Source: JAIMBK01 sp040755975
GTDB lineage: Bacteria; Bacillota; Desulfotomaculia; Desulfotomaculales; Nap2-2B
Assembly: GCA_040755975.1 (NCBI GenBank)
Contig: JBFLZY010000002.1
Span: forward strand, 1-64,000
Length of the DNA: 64,000 bases
Direction of reading: 5' to 3'
Made by a program: the position numbers and the translations under genes
Notes under the pieces: model-generated
Database searches by the model: none
Seen by the model: the letters and a program-made list of their open reading frames with translations, nothing else
Told to the model about the DNA's origin: nothing
In this document: positions 25,254 to 33,898 of the stretch, piece by piece
How the letters are laid out: each line of letters opens with the position of its first letter
Numbering within the stretch: the stretch's first letter is position 1

Positions 25254-26355
25254 GGATTTATGCAGGCTGGTGGAAGAGCTGGCTCCCCTGGAGCTGGCCG
25301 AAGAGTGGGACAACCCCGGCCTGCAGCTGGGAGACCCGGATAGCGAGATTCACCGGGTGTTGCTGGCCCTGGACGTGGACGAAGGGGTGGGCCGCGAGGC
25401 CGCGGAAAAAGGGGTGCAGCTGGTGATTTGCCACCATCCCTTGTTTTTCAAGCCTTTGAAAAATTTGCGCACCGACCGGCCCCAGGGTGCCTTGTTGGCC
25501 TCCCTGATCCGGGCCGGGATCGCGGTGTACGCCGCCCACACCAACCTGGACAACGCGGCACGGGGGGTCAGCGACGAACTGGCGCGCCGGTTGGGGCTGC
25601 GGGAAGCAAGCGTCCTGCGCGTCACCTACCGGCAAAAATTTTTAAAGCTGGTTGTTTTTGTCCCGGCAGACCACGCGGAAAAGGTGCGCGCCGCCCTGGG
25701 AAGAGCGGGGGCCGGCTGGATCGGCAATTACAGCGAGTGCACTTTTCAGGTTGCGGGCCAGGGCACCTTTCGCCCCCTGGAAGGAACCAGCCCCTTTATC
25801 GGCAGAGCCGGCGAGTTGGCGCACGTGGACGAGGTCCGCCTGGAAACCATTGTGCCCGTTGAACTGGCCGGGCAGGCAGTTCAGGCCGTGCTGGCCGCGC
25901 ATCCCTACGAAGAAGCGGTCTGCGACCTTTACCCCCTGGCCAACGAAGGGGCTCTCCGGGGCACGGGGCGAATCGGCCTCCTGCCCAGGCCCATGGTTTT
26001 TCAGGAATTTTGCGACTATGTCAAGAAGGTTTTGGGAGTGGAGCATTTGCGTTGCGGCGGGGAGCGGGCGCGGGAAATCCGGCGCGTGGCCGTTTGCGGG
26101 GGAGCGGGCGCAGAACTCTGGCCGGTCGCCCTGGCCGCCGGCGCCGACGTCCTGGTTACCGGCGATATCGGCTACCACGCCGCTAAAGATATGCTCGCGG
26201 CCGGGATGAGCTTTGTCGACGCCGGGCATTACGGGACGGAGCGGGTAATCCTGCCTGCTTTGCGGGAATTCCTGGGCGAACGATGTCGGCAGAAAAGCTG
26301 GCGCGTCGAAATATTTTTAGCGGAGCACCAGGCCGATCCTTTTGCTTTTCGCTAG
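25237..26355 (+). CDS. Nif3-like dinuclear metal-centre protein (DUF34)
   Basis: The protein has 372 residues with the central insert found in Gram-positive members. Metal ligands are visible in 'ICHHPLFF', 'AAHTNLDNA' and 'DAGHYGTERV'. It has been annotated as GTP cyclohydrolase I type 2, but its true role is unproven. It overlaps trmK; the pairing is conserved in Firmicutes and suggests a nucleotide or RNA-linked role. Confidence 0.9.
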   Translation: MPVKAEDLCRLVEELAPLELAEEWDNPGLQLGDPDSEIHRVLLALDVDEGVGREAAEKGVQLVICHHPLFFKPLKNLRTDRPQGALLASLIRAGIAVYAAHTNLDNAARGVSDELARRLGLREASVLRVTYRQKFLKLVVFVPADHAEKVRAALGRAGAGWIGNYSECTFQVAGQGTFRPLEGTSPFIGRAGELAHVDEVRLETIVPVELAGQAVQAVLAAHPYEEAVCDLYPLANEGALRGTGRIGLLPRPMVFQEFCDYVKKVLGVEHLRCGGERAREIRRVAVCGGAGAELWPVALAAGADVLVTGDIGYHAAKDMLAAGMSFVDAGHYGTERVILPALREFLGERCRQKSWRVEIFLAEHQADPFAFR

Positions 26356-26668
26356 CCGTTTTTCTCCCGCTCCCGGGAATTTTTGCGATTATTCTGTTTA
26401 GCTGAAGTTTTGCTGCAGGTACTTGCCAAGAGCCTTCGCTTATGTTAACATAGTACTCACAAGGAACGCGGTTCTTCGCACGCACCCTGCCGTGTGCGTG
26501 ATCACCTTGAAGTTTTGAGCCAACACAAATTGAAAGGGAGCCCGGCCTCTGGTTGTGGCTTGGATGCCCCCGCCGCGGGGACCCAAAAAGCAGCCAGGAG
26601 GGCACCCACCTGTAGGGACAGGGTTCAAGAAAACTTGGGGAGGGTCACGGCACGCGTGGGGTTTTTTA
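26356..26668. other. Intergenic region without recognisable gene
   Basis: No supported frame. The stretch ends at the trxA promoter. Confidence 0.4.
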
Positions 26669-26697
26669 TTGACACCCGGCAGTGGGTAAACTATAAT
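26669..26697 (+). promoter_or_regulatory. Promoter of trxA
   Basis: Perfect TTGACA (26669-26674), 17-base spacer and perfect TATAAT (26692-26697), about 50 bases before the thioredoxin start. Confidence 0.9.
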
Positions 26698-26747
26698 GGG
26701 GTAAAAAGTACCGCAAGTAATTCTAAGGAAAGAAGGGAGAGAAAAGA

Positions 26748-27080
26748 TTGGCCAGCGAAAGTATCCAGGTTCTCGACAGCGCCAGCTTTAAAGAGTTCAT
26801 TGCGTCGGCAAAAAATCCCGTGCTGGTAGATTTTTGGGCCCCCTGGTGCGGTCCGTGTAAGATGATTGCCCCGGTGTTGGAGGAGATTGCTGCCGAATAC
26901 GCGGGTAAATTGCAGGTGGCCAAGTTAAACGTGGATGAAAACCAGGGTCCGGCCTCCGATTTTAAGGTCAGCAGCATCCCGACTCTCATCTTGTTTAAAA
27001 ACGGTCAGGAAATGGAACGGTCCATCGGTTTTAAGACCAAGGGCGACCTTAAAAAGTTTGTGGACAGGCATTTAAGTTAG
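26748..27080 (+). CDS. trxA: Thioredoxin
   Basis: The protein has 110 residues with the redox motif WCGPC near residue 33, the cis-proline region 'VSSIPTLILFKNGQE' and the usual length. The start is TTG 26748 with a purine-rich AAGGGAGAG upstream. It is a single gene bounded by a consensus promoter and a terminator, and would reduce protein disulfides in the cytoplasm. Confidence 0.96.
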   Translation: MASESIQVLDSASFKEFIASAKNPVLVDFWAPWCGPCKMIAPVLEEIAAEYAGKLQVAKLNVDENQGPASDFKVSSIPTLILFKNGQEMERSIGFKTKGDLKKFVDRHLS

Positions 27081-27140
27081 GGTGATCCGCGGAAAAACCA
27101 CCCGGCTGTATAACGCCGGAGCACGTTTTCTAAAACGTAA

Positions 27141-27167
27141 GCACGTTTTTCAAAACGTGCTTTTTTT
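27141..27167 (+). terminator. Rho-independent terminator of trxA
   Basis: GCACGTTTT pairs with AAAACGTGC (27141-27160), followed by seven T residues. A similar smaller hairpin (ACGTTTT/AAAACGT) sits just before it. Confidence 0.8.
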
Positions 27168-27341
27168 ATCTCTTTTAAAAAAAGTTTTGCTTGAACATGT
27201 ATTTTTCCGTAAGGTGCGGTTACAACGTAAATATTACATTCGGAGCCGAAGCAGAAGGGAAAAATCTAGTTTTTGGCGTATTATCATTATTAAAGTATTT
27301 TCCAATACCTGACCGGTTTCTTTCCATAATTATAATAAAAA

Positions 27342-27374
27342 TTTCATTTTGAAACGTAAAATTTCATTGTGAAA
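27342..27374 (+). promoter_or_regulatory. Tandem palindromic activator sites (UAS)
   Basis: TTTCATTTTGAAA (27342-27354) and TTTCATTGTGAAA (27362-27374) are TTTCA-N3-TGAAA palindromes 20 bases apart centre to centre, which places them on the same helix face. They lie about 115-145 bases upstream of a -24/-12 promoter, the normal place for enhancers of sigma-54 activators. The same palindrome recurs at 27667 and 31602. The likely binder is the PrpR-like protein encoded at 29621. Confidence 0.65.
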
Positions 27375-27486
27375 CGAAGACAAATAAATTGAAAGGCCGT
27401 TTTTTACTAAATTTTAGAGAACTTTAGAAACTTACGCCTGTGGATGAACTATTTTAGCCGCTATAGAAGAAAAGCCCTATCGGTAA

Positions 27487-27502
27487 TGGTATGTTTTTTG
27501 CA
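27487..27502 (+). promoter_or_regulatory. Sigma-54 (-24/-12) promoter
   Basis: TGGTATGTTTTTTGCA has GG (27488-27489) and GC (27500-27501) separated by exactly 10 bases. It shares GTTTTTTGCA with the stronger site at 31668. It would give a 5' leader of over 300 bases before the acyl-CoA ligase. Confidence 0.65.
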
Positions 27503-27541
27503 AATATTATTTCAAAAATTACGCGAAAGGAGAACCCCACC

Positions 27542-27664
27542 GTGACCGTTCCCGGCAAGGCGGTGAGTTTGGGCGGCATTCCGGCGGTGAAGGACGGGTT
27601 GAGAAGGGCTAGGTCGGGCACCAGTTCGGGGTGGGTGGGGGTTATTTTCTGCTTCCGTCGGTAG
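27542..27664 (+). CDS. Possible small ORF in the leader of the acyl-CoA ligase transcript
   Basis: GTG 27542, preceded by AAAGGAG at good spacing just after the predicted sigma-54 start, opens 40 codons ending at TAG 27662. No family is recognised. It could be a leader peptide, the remnant of a lost gene, or chance. The rest of 27168-27834 shows no gene. Confidence 0.25.
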   Translation: MTVPGKAVSLGGIPAVKDGLRRARSGTSSGWVGVIFCFRR

Positions 27665-27666
27665 TG

Positions 27667-27679
27667 TTTCATTATGAAA
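27667..27679 (+). promoter_or_regulatory. Third TTTCA-N3-TGAAA palindrome
   Basis: TTTCATTATGAAA lies 165 bases downstream of the -24/-12 promoter and 155 bases before the ligase start. It could be an additional activator site. Confidence 0.45.
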
Positions 27680-27834
27680 AGCCGGTATTCAAAAAAGCTT
27701 TTTTTGCACGGGAGAAGCTGGTTTAAACTTGCCGAGATTATACCAGCCATTTACATTAGAGCCGGCCTGATATTCAAAATAGCTGCAAAATTTTTTAAGC
27801 AAATGTCAAATTTTTAAGGATAGGAGTGAAAAAA

Positions 27835-29451
27835 ATGAGTTATCCGCGTCCCTGGGTTGCAGTTTATGAAAAAGGAGGCGTACCCTTCAACATTTCATTT
27901 GAAAAAATTTCTCTGCCTGCTTTGCTGGCGCGCACGGTAAGTAAATTTCCGGAGAAAACAGCCATGATCTTCTTTGGGCGGGAAACAACCTATCAACAGC
28001 TGGGGGCATGCGTTGAAAGGCTGGCCTCCGCCCTTTATGACCTGGGGGTTCGCAAGGGTGACAGAGTAGCCTTGATGCTGCCCAACTGCCCCGATTTTGT
28101 AATCAGTTATTACGCTGTCTTACGCTTAGGAGCCATTGTTGTAAACACCAACCCCATGTATGTGGAAAGGGAAATAGAACACCAGCTCAACGACTCCCAG
28201 TCCAGAATGATCATCACTTTAACCGACCTTTACCCGCGCGTGAAAAACGTTTCCGCCGGAACTCCGCTGGAGAAAGTGCTGCTGACCGGTTTTGCCGGCA
28301 AGCCGGAATTGCCGGAAGGGGCCCTCTGGCTGCCGGACCTGTATTTGAGCGAGCGCGGCCCCGCCCCGGCTGTCGAAATCGATCCGGAGCAGGATATCGC
28401 GGTTCTGCAGTATACCGGCGGAACTACCGGCGTACCCAAGGCGGCGGCCCTAACCCACTTCAACCTGTACGCCAACACCACCCAGGTCAATCACTTTTTC
28501 CGGGGCGAAGAAAACAAAAGGCTTATTTTATCGGTATTGCCCTTCTTCCACGTTTACGGGATGACCTGCTGCATGAATCTGGCCATTGCGGCGGGAACGA
28601 CGATGATCCTGGTCCCGCGTTTCGTCCCCGCGGAAATAGCGAAGATAATCAGCCAGTACCGCCCGACGTATTTCCCCGGCGTGCCCACCATGTTTCTGGC
28701 CCTTCTGAACTGCCCCGACTTTGAAGATTTTTCCACGGTGATGGTTTACAGTTCCGGGGCGGCGCCGCTTCCGCAGGAGGTATTTAACGGGTACGCGAAA
28801 AAGCTGGCGGGAACCGCTTCTTTGCTGGCGGAGGGGTACGGGCTTTCGGAGGCGTCGCCGGTTACCCACAGCAATCCGGTTTTTGGCGAGAATAAGCCGG
28901 GGAGCATAGGAATTCCCTATCCGGATACGGAGTGCAAGATTATGGATGCGGAAACGGGTACCCGGGTGGTTCCCGTCGGGGAGATCGGGGAGCTGGTGAT
29001 CAAAGGTCCCCAGGTGATGAAATGCTACTGGAACAGGCCGGAGGAAACGGCGAAGGCGCTGCGCGACGGCTGGCTCTATACGGGGGACCTGGCCCGCATG
29101 GATGAAGACGGCTATTTCTATATCGTTGACCGGAAAAAGGATTTGATCATTGCCGGGGGGTATAACATATATCCCAGGGAAGTCGAGGAGGCTCTCTTCA
29201 CCCACCCGAAAGTTTTGGAGGCTGTGGTGGCCGGAGTGCCCGATCCTTACCGCGGGGAAACAGTTAAGGCCTATATCGTGCTGAAGGAAGGGGAGAGCGC
29301 TACGGAAGAAGAGATTATCGAGTTCTGCAGGGAGAGACTGGCCGCTTACAAAGTGCCCCGGCTCGTGGAATTTCGCAAGGAGCTGCCGAAATCCGCCGTA
29401 GGGAAACTGCTGAGGCGGGTTCTGGTTGCCGAGGAGCTTCAGAAAGGGTAA
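27835..29451 (+). CDS. Acyl-CoA synthetase (AMP-forming), fatty-acid type
   Basis: The protein has 538 residues. ATG 27835 is chosen because TAGGAG lies 8 bases upstream. ANL-superfamily motifs are in order: P-loop 'YTGGTTGVPKAA' near 192, 'YGLSEASPV', 'YTGDLARMDEDGYFYIVDRK' near 412 and the catalytic Lys in 'KSAVGKLLRR' near 523. It activates a carboxylic acid to its CoA ester with ATP. The closest annotation is long-chain-fatty-acid-CoA ligase, but chain length cannot be read from motifs. Likely driven by the sigma-54 promoter at 27487. Confidence 0.92.
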   Translation: MSYPRPWVAVYEKGGVPFNISFEKISLPALLARTVSKFPEKTAMIFFGRETTYQQLGACVERLASALYDLGVRKGDRVALMLPNCPDFVISYYAVLRLGAIVVNTNPMYVEREIEHQLNDSQSRMIITLTDLYPRVKNVSAGTPLEKVLLTGFAGKPELPEGALWLPDLYLSERGPAPAVEIDPEQDIAVLQYTGGTTGVPKAAALTHFNLYANTTQVNHFFRGEENKRLILSVLPFFHVYGMTCCMNLAIAAGTTMILVPRFVPAEIAKIISQYRPTYFPGVPTMFLALLNCPDFEDFSTVMVYSSGAAPLPQEVFNGYAKKLAGTASLLAEGYGLSEASPVTHSNPVFGENKPGSIGIPYPDTECKIMDAETGTRVVPVGEIGELVIKGPQVMKCYWNRPEETAKALRDGWLYTGDLARMDEDGYFYIVDRKKDLIIAGGYNIYPREVEEALFTHPKVLEAVVAGVPDPYRGETVKAYIVLKEGESATEEEIIEFCRERLAAYKVPRLVEFRKELPKSAVGKLLRRVLVAEELQKG

Positions 29452-29457
29452 GCACTT

Positions 29458-29511
29458 GCGGAGCCTCCAGCGATTTTCACAAGGCTGGTGAAAGGCCGCT
29501 GGAGGCTCCGC
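29458..29511 (+). other. Long hairpin after the acyl-CoA ligase gene
   Basis: A perfect 15-bp stem (29458-29472 with 29497-29511) encloses a further TTTCAC/GTGAAA pairing. No T run follows. It could be a 3'-end stabiliser or terminator of the ligase mRNA, or a processing site before the regulator gene. Confidence 0.6.
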
Positions 29512-29620
29512 CGGTTATCCTTAACGTGCGGAATGCGGCGGGGATATTGTGAACCGGATATTAACCCGCTGCCGGTTATTAAAGAAGTGATTTGCTTATA
29601 TTGTTTAGGGAGGAATTGGG

Positions 29621-31567
29621 ATGCAAAAGGAAATTCTCATGCTTTCTCCTGGTCACGACTTCACAAAACTTGTTGGCCAAACCTGCCGGGAAATAGGCGA
29701 AACGGGGGTTGAAATAATCGAAGTGGGCTGCCGGCGGCAGGTTTTGGAACAGGCGTTAAGTGACCCCGTGGCGAAGAATTTTAAGGTTATCATTATGAAA
29801 AGGTACTGGCGGACGTGGCTGCCGGAAGAATTTACCGTACCGGTTGTTTTCATGTACAACAATTCCTTTGATCTGTTGTACGTATTGGCGAAGATTAAAA
29901 GGTATGTTGACTACCGGAACGTCGCCTATTTCGGTTACGAAGAAGAAGTGAAGCCGTGCAATTTTGAAGCATTTTCCGAAATATTGGGAGAATTCAACCT
30001 GATCCCTTTCATTTTTGATTCTTCGGAACAAATCGAGCCCCAAATGCGGAAGGCAATTGAGGCCAGACCGGAAATCATCGTCACTACGGCGGCCTGTCTG
30101 GCAAGGAGAATAGAAAAAGCAGGGATACCTACGCAGGTTGTGTACCCCAGCAAGGAGTCGATTGTGGAATCGCTTCGCCGGGCGCGGGAAATAATTTTGG
30201 CCCGCAGGAAGGAAAGCGAGCGCGTTCACCAGCTTTCGGCAATACTGGATCAGCTGAACGACGGGGTTATGGTGATCGACAGCAGCAGCGAAACGATTTT
30301 GGCCGCCAACAAAAAAGCACAGGTTATTCTGGGCCTTTTGACTTTTCACGTTACGGGTATGCACATAAAAAAGACCCCTTCCCCGCTTCCCGACATCTTG
30401 AGTTCTATCGAGGAAAACAGGCATATCACTACTAAGATCGGAGAGCAGAAAATAATCATCAGCTGCCTGCCGATCTGGCTGAACAGCTGCCAGTCCGCTA
30501 AAATGATCACTTTGCGGAAGGTGGAGGACGTTGAGTTAATTGAGCAGTACATCCGCAAGGAGGCGTTGGAAAAAAGACTGGTGGCAAGAGCAACTTTTCA
30601 GGACATCAGAGGCGGGAAAAATAAGCGGATGCGGGAAGTGATTGAACAGGCGAAGAAATTTGCGCGGACAGACTCGACAATCTTGATTACGGGCGAATCG
30701 GGCACGGGAAAAGAAATCTTCGCCCAGAGCATTCACAACGAAAGCCGCCGGAAATCCGGCCCGTTTGTGGCGATAAACTGCGCCAGCCTCCCGGAGTCCA
30801 TTCTGGACAGCGAGCTTTTCGGCTATGAGCGGGGCACCTTCACCGGCGCCGATAAAAACGGCAAAATGGGTCTTTTCGAGCTTGCCCACCGGGGCACCAT
30901 TTTTCTGGACGAAATAACGGAAATCCCGCTGTCCCTGCAGTCAAAACTTTTACGGGTTCTGCAGGAAAGGGAGATCCGGCGGCTCGGGGGAAGGGGCTTG
31001 ATTCCCGTTGACGTCAGGGTGATTGCTGCGACAGGCGCAAATATCGAAGAGCTGGTCAGAGAAAAAAAGTTTAGGGCGGACCTTTATTTTCGCCTGAATG
31101 TGTTAAGGCTCGACCTACCTCCTTTGAGAGAGCGGAAAGAAGACCTTGTCGAGCTGATCATCTGGTTCTACCATCAGAAACTGGAGGAACTGAGGCGCTG
31201 CGGGGTGGAAATCAGTGCGGGCGTGGACATATCCGAGGAACTCATAAACCGGTTGACGGCCTACTCCTGGCCGGGTAATATCCGGGAGCTGCTGAATGTT
31301 ATTGAGAGGCTTCTGCTCACCGGTTCCGTTGAGAACCTGGGCATGAACTGGTCGGAATCTGAGGAAGAGAAAACTTTTGGCTTGAGGGCGGCTGAAAGAT
31401 CGGAAATATTAAGAATACCTCTAAAAGATGATGCGAATTTCCAGGAGCAGGTAATCGTGGAACTGCTCAAAAAGTATGGTTCAAACAAGGAAAAGGTCGC
31501 CAGGGTGCTGGGGATCAGCAGGACGACCCTCTGGAGGAAGATGAGGTCTTTAAAGTTATCTGTTTAG
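29621..31567 (+). CDS. Sigma-54-dependent activator with PrpR N-terminal domain
   Basis: The protein has 648 residues. Residues about 5-185 match the PrpR_N ligand-binding fold of propionate-catabolism regulators, followed by a PAS domain (about 210-310). The AAA+ domain (about 330-560) has Walker A GESGTGKE near 358 and the sigma-54 contact loop as GTFTGA near 404 instead of GAFTGA. A Fis-type HTH ends the protein ('NKEKVARVLGISRTTLWRK'). GGGAGG precedes the ATG. It sits between two -24/-12 promoters with shared palindromes and most likely activates both. The inducer may be a carboxylic acid or CoA pathway intermediate. Confidence 0.93.
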   Translation: MQKEILMLSPGHDFTKLVGQTCREIGETGVEIIEVGCRRQVLEQALSDPVAKNFKVIIMKRYWRTWLPEEFTVPVVFMYNNSFDLLYVLAKIKRYVDYRNVAYFGYEEEVKPCNFEAFSEILGEFNLIPFIFDSSEQIEPQMRKAIEARPEIIVTTAACLARRIEKAGIPTQVVYPSKESIVESLRRAREIILARRKESERVHQLSAILDQLNDGVMVIDSSSETILAANKKAQVILGLLTFHVTGMHIKKTPSPLPDILSSIEENRHITTKIGEQKIIISCLPIWLNSCQSAKMITLRKVEDVELIEQYIRKEALEKRLVARATFQDIRGGKNKRMREVIEQAKKFARTDSTILITGESGTGKEIFAQSIHNESRRKSGPFVAINCASLPESILDSELFGYERGTFTGADKNGKMGLFELAHRGTIFLDEITEIPLSLQSKLLRVLQEREIRRLGGRGLIPVDVRVIAATGANIEELVREKKFRADLYFRLNVLRLDLPPLRERKEDLVELIIWFYHQKLEELRRCGVEISAGVDISEELINRLTAYSWPGNIRELLNVIERLLLTGSVENLGMNWSESEEEKTFGLRAAERSEILRIPLKDDANFQEQVIVELLKKYGSNKEKVARVLGISRTTLWRKMRSLKLSV

Positions 31568-31601
31568 TTTTTCAAAATGGGATATCTTCATGCAATGGCT
31601 G

Positions 31602-31614
31602 TTTCATTGTGAAA
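31602..31614 (+). promoter_or_regulatory. TTTCA-N3-TGAAA activator site upstream of the beta-oxidation operon
   Basis: TTTCATTGTGAAA, identical to the site at 27362, lies about 60 bases upstream of the -24/-12 promoter at 31668. Confidence 0.6.
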
Positions 31615-31667
31615 AGGGGAGAAGTGAATCTATCGCGTTTATGCCTGTCCGATCTCCGGTTATTTTA

Positions 31668-31684
31668 CTGGCACGTTTTTTGCA
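31668..31684 (+). promoter_or_regulatory. Consensus sigma-54 promoter
   Basis: CTGGCACGTTTTTTGCA is a near-perfect -24/-12 element: GG at 31670-31671 and GC at 31682-31683 with 10 bases between. It lies 56 bases before the start of the 3-hydroxyacyl-CoA dehydrogenase gene. Confidence 0.9.
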
Positions 31685-31739
31685 CGTTTAAGGAACACAG
31701 AGAAAAATGGCTGAATACTTACGAAAGGAGATTTTTTCC

Positions 31740-32615
31740 ATGACCTACCCGGGCATTAAGAACATCTGCGTCGTGGGGGCTGGCAACATGGGCCACCAGA
31801 TCGCCCTGTGCGCGGCTCTGGCCGGCTACAGGGTGAAGTGCACCGACATCGATCCTGGTGTTCTGCAGAAGGCGGAGCAGTTTGCCGATAAATACCTACC
31901 CGAGCGGGTGGCGAAGGGCAAGCTCGGCGAAGAGGCCGCCCGGCAGGCACGCGCCAATCTGTCGTTTACGACGAGCCTGGAGGAGGCGGCCGGCGATGCC
32001 GACTTTGTCATTGAAGCCATCCTGGAAAAACTCGACCTCAAACGCCGGCTGTTTGCCCAGCTGGATAAAATCGCCCCGCCGCACGCAATCCTGGTGACGA
32101 ACAGCTCATTTATCGTCAGCTCCAAAATTGCCGACGTGACCGGCCGCCCCGAAAAAGTCTGCAACATGCACTTTTTCAACCCTGCTCTGGTTATGAAGCT
32201 GGTGGAAGTGGTGAAAGGGCCCCACGTCTCCGACGAGACCGCCCAGACCGTAATGGAAGTGAGCAAGAGCATGGGGAAAACCCCTGTTCTTCTCAAGAAA
32301 GAGATTTACGGTTTTCTGGTCAACCGCATCGTAGCCGCCATCAATCACGAAGCCCTTTACCTTTACGATATGGGCATCGCCTCCTATGAAGACATAGACA
32401 CCGCCGTTGTTCACGCTTTGGGCCACCCAATGGGTCCTTTCAGGCTTATGGATTTAACGGGCATCGACCTGTCCTACTACATCGGCATGGAGCGCTACCG
32501 GGAAACGGGAGATCCCGCCCACAAGCCCTCTCCGGTTATCGTGGAAAAGTTCATCAAAAAGGAATGGGGCCGGAAGACCGGTAAGGGGTTTTACGACTAC
32601 GGGGAAGATAAGTAA
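31740..32615 (+). CDS. 3-hydroxyacyl-CoA dehydrogenase
   Basis: The protein has 291 residues from ATG 31740 (AAAGGAG upstream). The NAD-binding 'VVGAGNMGHQIA' begins at about residue 11. The catalytic-His region is 'NMHFFNPALVMKLVEVV' near 142, and the C-terminal dimerisation domain is complete. It oxidises (S)-3-hydroxyacyl-CoA to 3-ketoacyl-CoA with NAD. First gene after the consensus sigma-54 promoter, followed by acyl-CoA dehydrogenase, thiolase and enoyl-CoA hydratase genes. The length fits the short-chain 3-hydroxybutyryl-CoA type. Confidence 0.93.
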   Translation: MTYPGIKNICVVGAGNMGHQIALCAALAGYRVKCTDIDPGVLQKAEQFADKYLPERVAKGKLGEEAARQARANLSFTTSLEEAAGDADFVIEAILEKLDLKRRLFAQLDKIAPPHAILVTNSSFIVSSKIADVTGRPEKVCNMHFFNPALVMKLVEVVKGPHVSDETAQTVMEVSKSMGKTPVLLKKEIYGFLVNRIVAAINHEALYLYDMGIASYEDIDTAVVHALGHPMGPFRLMDLTGIDLSYYIGMERYRETGDPAHKPSPVIVEKFIKKEWGRKTGKGFYDYGEDK

Positions 32616-32721
32616 AGTTACCAAGTCGCCTTGAGTAAACCTTGAATGCAAAAAACTGAATCACGCTGGGTAAAAAAAGTTGCTGGACGGAAAACTTTAA
32701 ATGCTCGGGAGGTTTCTTAAG

Positions 32722-33864
32722 TTGATTGATTTTAAGCTTACCGATGAGCAGGAACAGATCCGGAAGCTGGCCGCATCCTTCGCCGAAAAAGAGATCATCC
32801 CCGCCGCCGCCGAGTACGACGAAAAAGAAGAAGTGCCCTGGCACATAATCGAGAAGGCCCACGCAGTGGGTTTGATAAACCTGCACGTGCCCGTTGAGTA
32901 CGGCGGCCAGGGCCTTGACCACGTTACGGGTGCTCTCGTCACCGAAGAGCTTGCCTACGGCTGCCTGGGCATTACGGGGACTTTCGGAAACAACAACCTT
33001 GCCCTGGCTCCTGTCCTGCTGGCGGGAACGGAGGAACAAAAACAGAGGTTCCTTCCCCCTTTCTGCGCCCGGCCGCAGCTGGGGGGTTTCTGCCTGACGG
33101 AACCGAACGCCGGCTCCGACGTGGCCAACATATCCACGAGCGCCCGGTTAAAAGGTGACAAATATATAATTAACGGGCAAAAGTGCTTCATCACCAACGG
33201 GGGAATAGCAAACCTGTACACCGCCTTTGCCAAAACCGACCCGGCCAAAGGCGTCCGGGGCTTGAGCGCTTTTATCGTCCCCGGCGACACCCCGGGTTTG
33301 CGGGGCGGAAAGAAAGAAAAAAAGATGGGCGACCGGGCCTCTCACGTAGGGGAGGTTATTTTTGAAGATGTCTGTGTGCCCCAAGAAAACCTTTTAGGAA
33401 AAGAAGGGGACGGCTTCAAGATCGCCATGATGACCCTCGACAGCACGCGCCCGGGTATTGGCGCGCTCGCCGTCGGCGTGGCCCGGCGGGCCTTTACCGA
33501 GGCGCTTAAATACGCCCGGCAGCGTGTGCAGTTCGGGAAGCCCATCGCCGAAAACCAGGCCATCCAGTTCCTGCTGGCCGACATGGCCATGAAGATAGAA
33601 GCGGCGCGCGGCCTGGTCTTAAAGGCCTGCTGGCTTTTGGACCAGGGTCTGCGGGCCACCAAAGAAGGTGCCATGGCCAAATGCTTTGCCTCCGATGTGG
33701 CCATGGCGGTAACCGTGGACGCCGTGCAGATTCACGGCGGGTACGGGTATATGCGGGAATACCCCGTGGAAAAACTCATGCGCGACGCCAAGATCCTGCA
33801 GATATACGAAGGCACGAACCAGATCCAGCGCCTGGTCATTGCCAGGGAGCTGCTGTTCAGGTAA
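32722..33864 (+). CDS. Acyl-CoA dehydrogenase
   Basis: The protein has 380 residues from TTG 32722, which has GGGAGG 9 bases upstream; ATG 32701 overlaps that site. FAD-binding 'FCLTEPNAGSDVA' and the catalytic Glu at about 363 (QIYEGTNQIQR) are present, as in short-chain acyl-CoA dehydrogenases. It makes the 2,3-enoyl-CoA with electrons normally going to an electron-transfer flavoprotein. No etfAB genes are in the window, so the electron acceptor is encoded elsewhere. Confidence 0.93.
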   Translation: MIDFKLTDEQEQIRKLAASFAEKEIIPAAAEYDEKEEVPWHIIEKAHAVGLINLHVPVEYGGQGLDHVTGALVTEELAYGCLGITGTFGNNNLALAPVLLAGTEEQKQRFLPPFCARPQLGGFCLTEPNAGSDVANISTSARLKGDKYIINGQKCFITNGGIANLYTAFAKTDPAKGVRGLSAFIVPGDTPGLRGGKKEKKMGDRASHVGEVIFEDVCVPQENLLGKEGDGFKIAMMTLDSTRPGIGALAVGVARRAFTEALKYARQRVQFGKPIAENQAIQFLLADMAMKIEAARGLVLKACWLLDQGLRATKEGAMAKCFASDVAMAVTVDAVQIHGGYGYMREYPVEKLMRDAKILQIYEGTNQIQRLVIARELLFR

Positions 33865-33898
33865 TTTCTTTATGCTCAAATAAAGAAGGGAGAAGACC

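Noticed and set aside
27082..27312. A 76-codon frame after trxA
   Set aside because: It runs through the trxA terminator hairpin and is basic, low-complexity sequence.
27454..27750. A 98-codon minus-strand frame in the ligase leader
   Set aside because: It overlaps the sigma-54 promoter and an activator palindrome, and has no ribosome binding site or family match.
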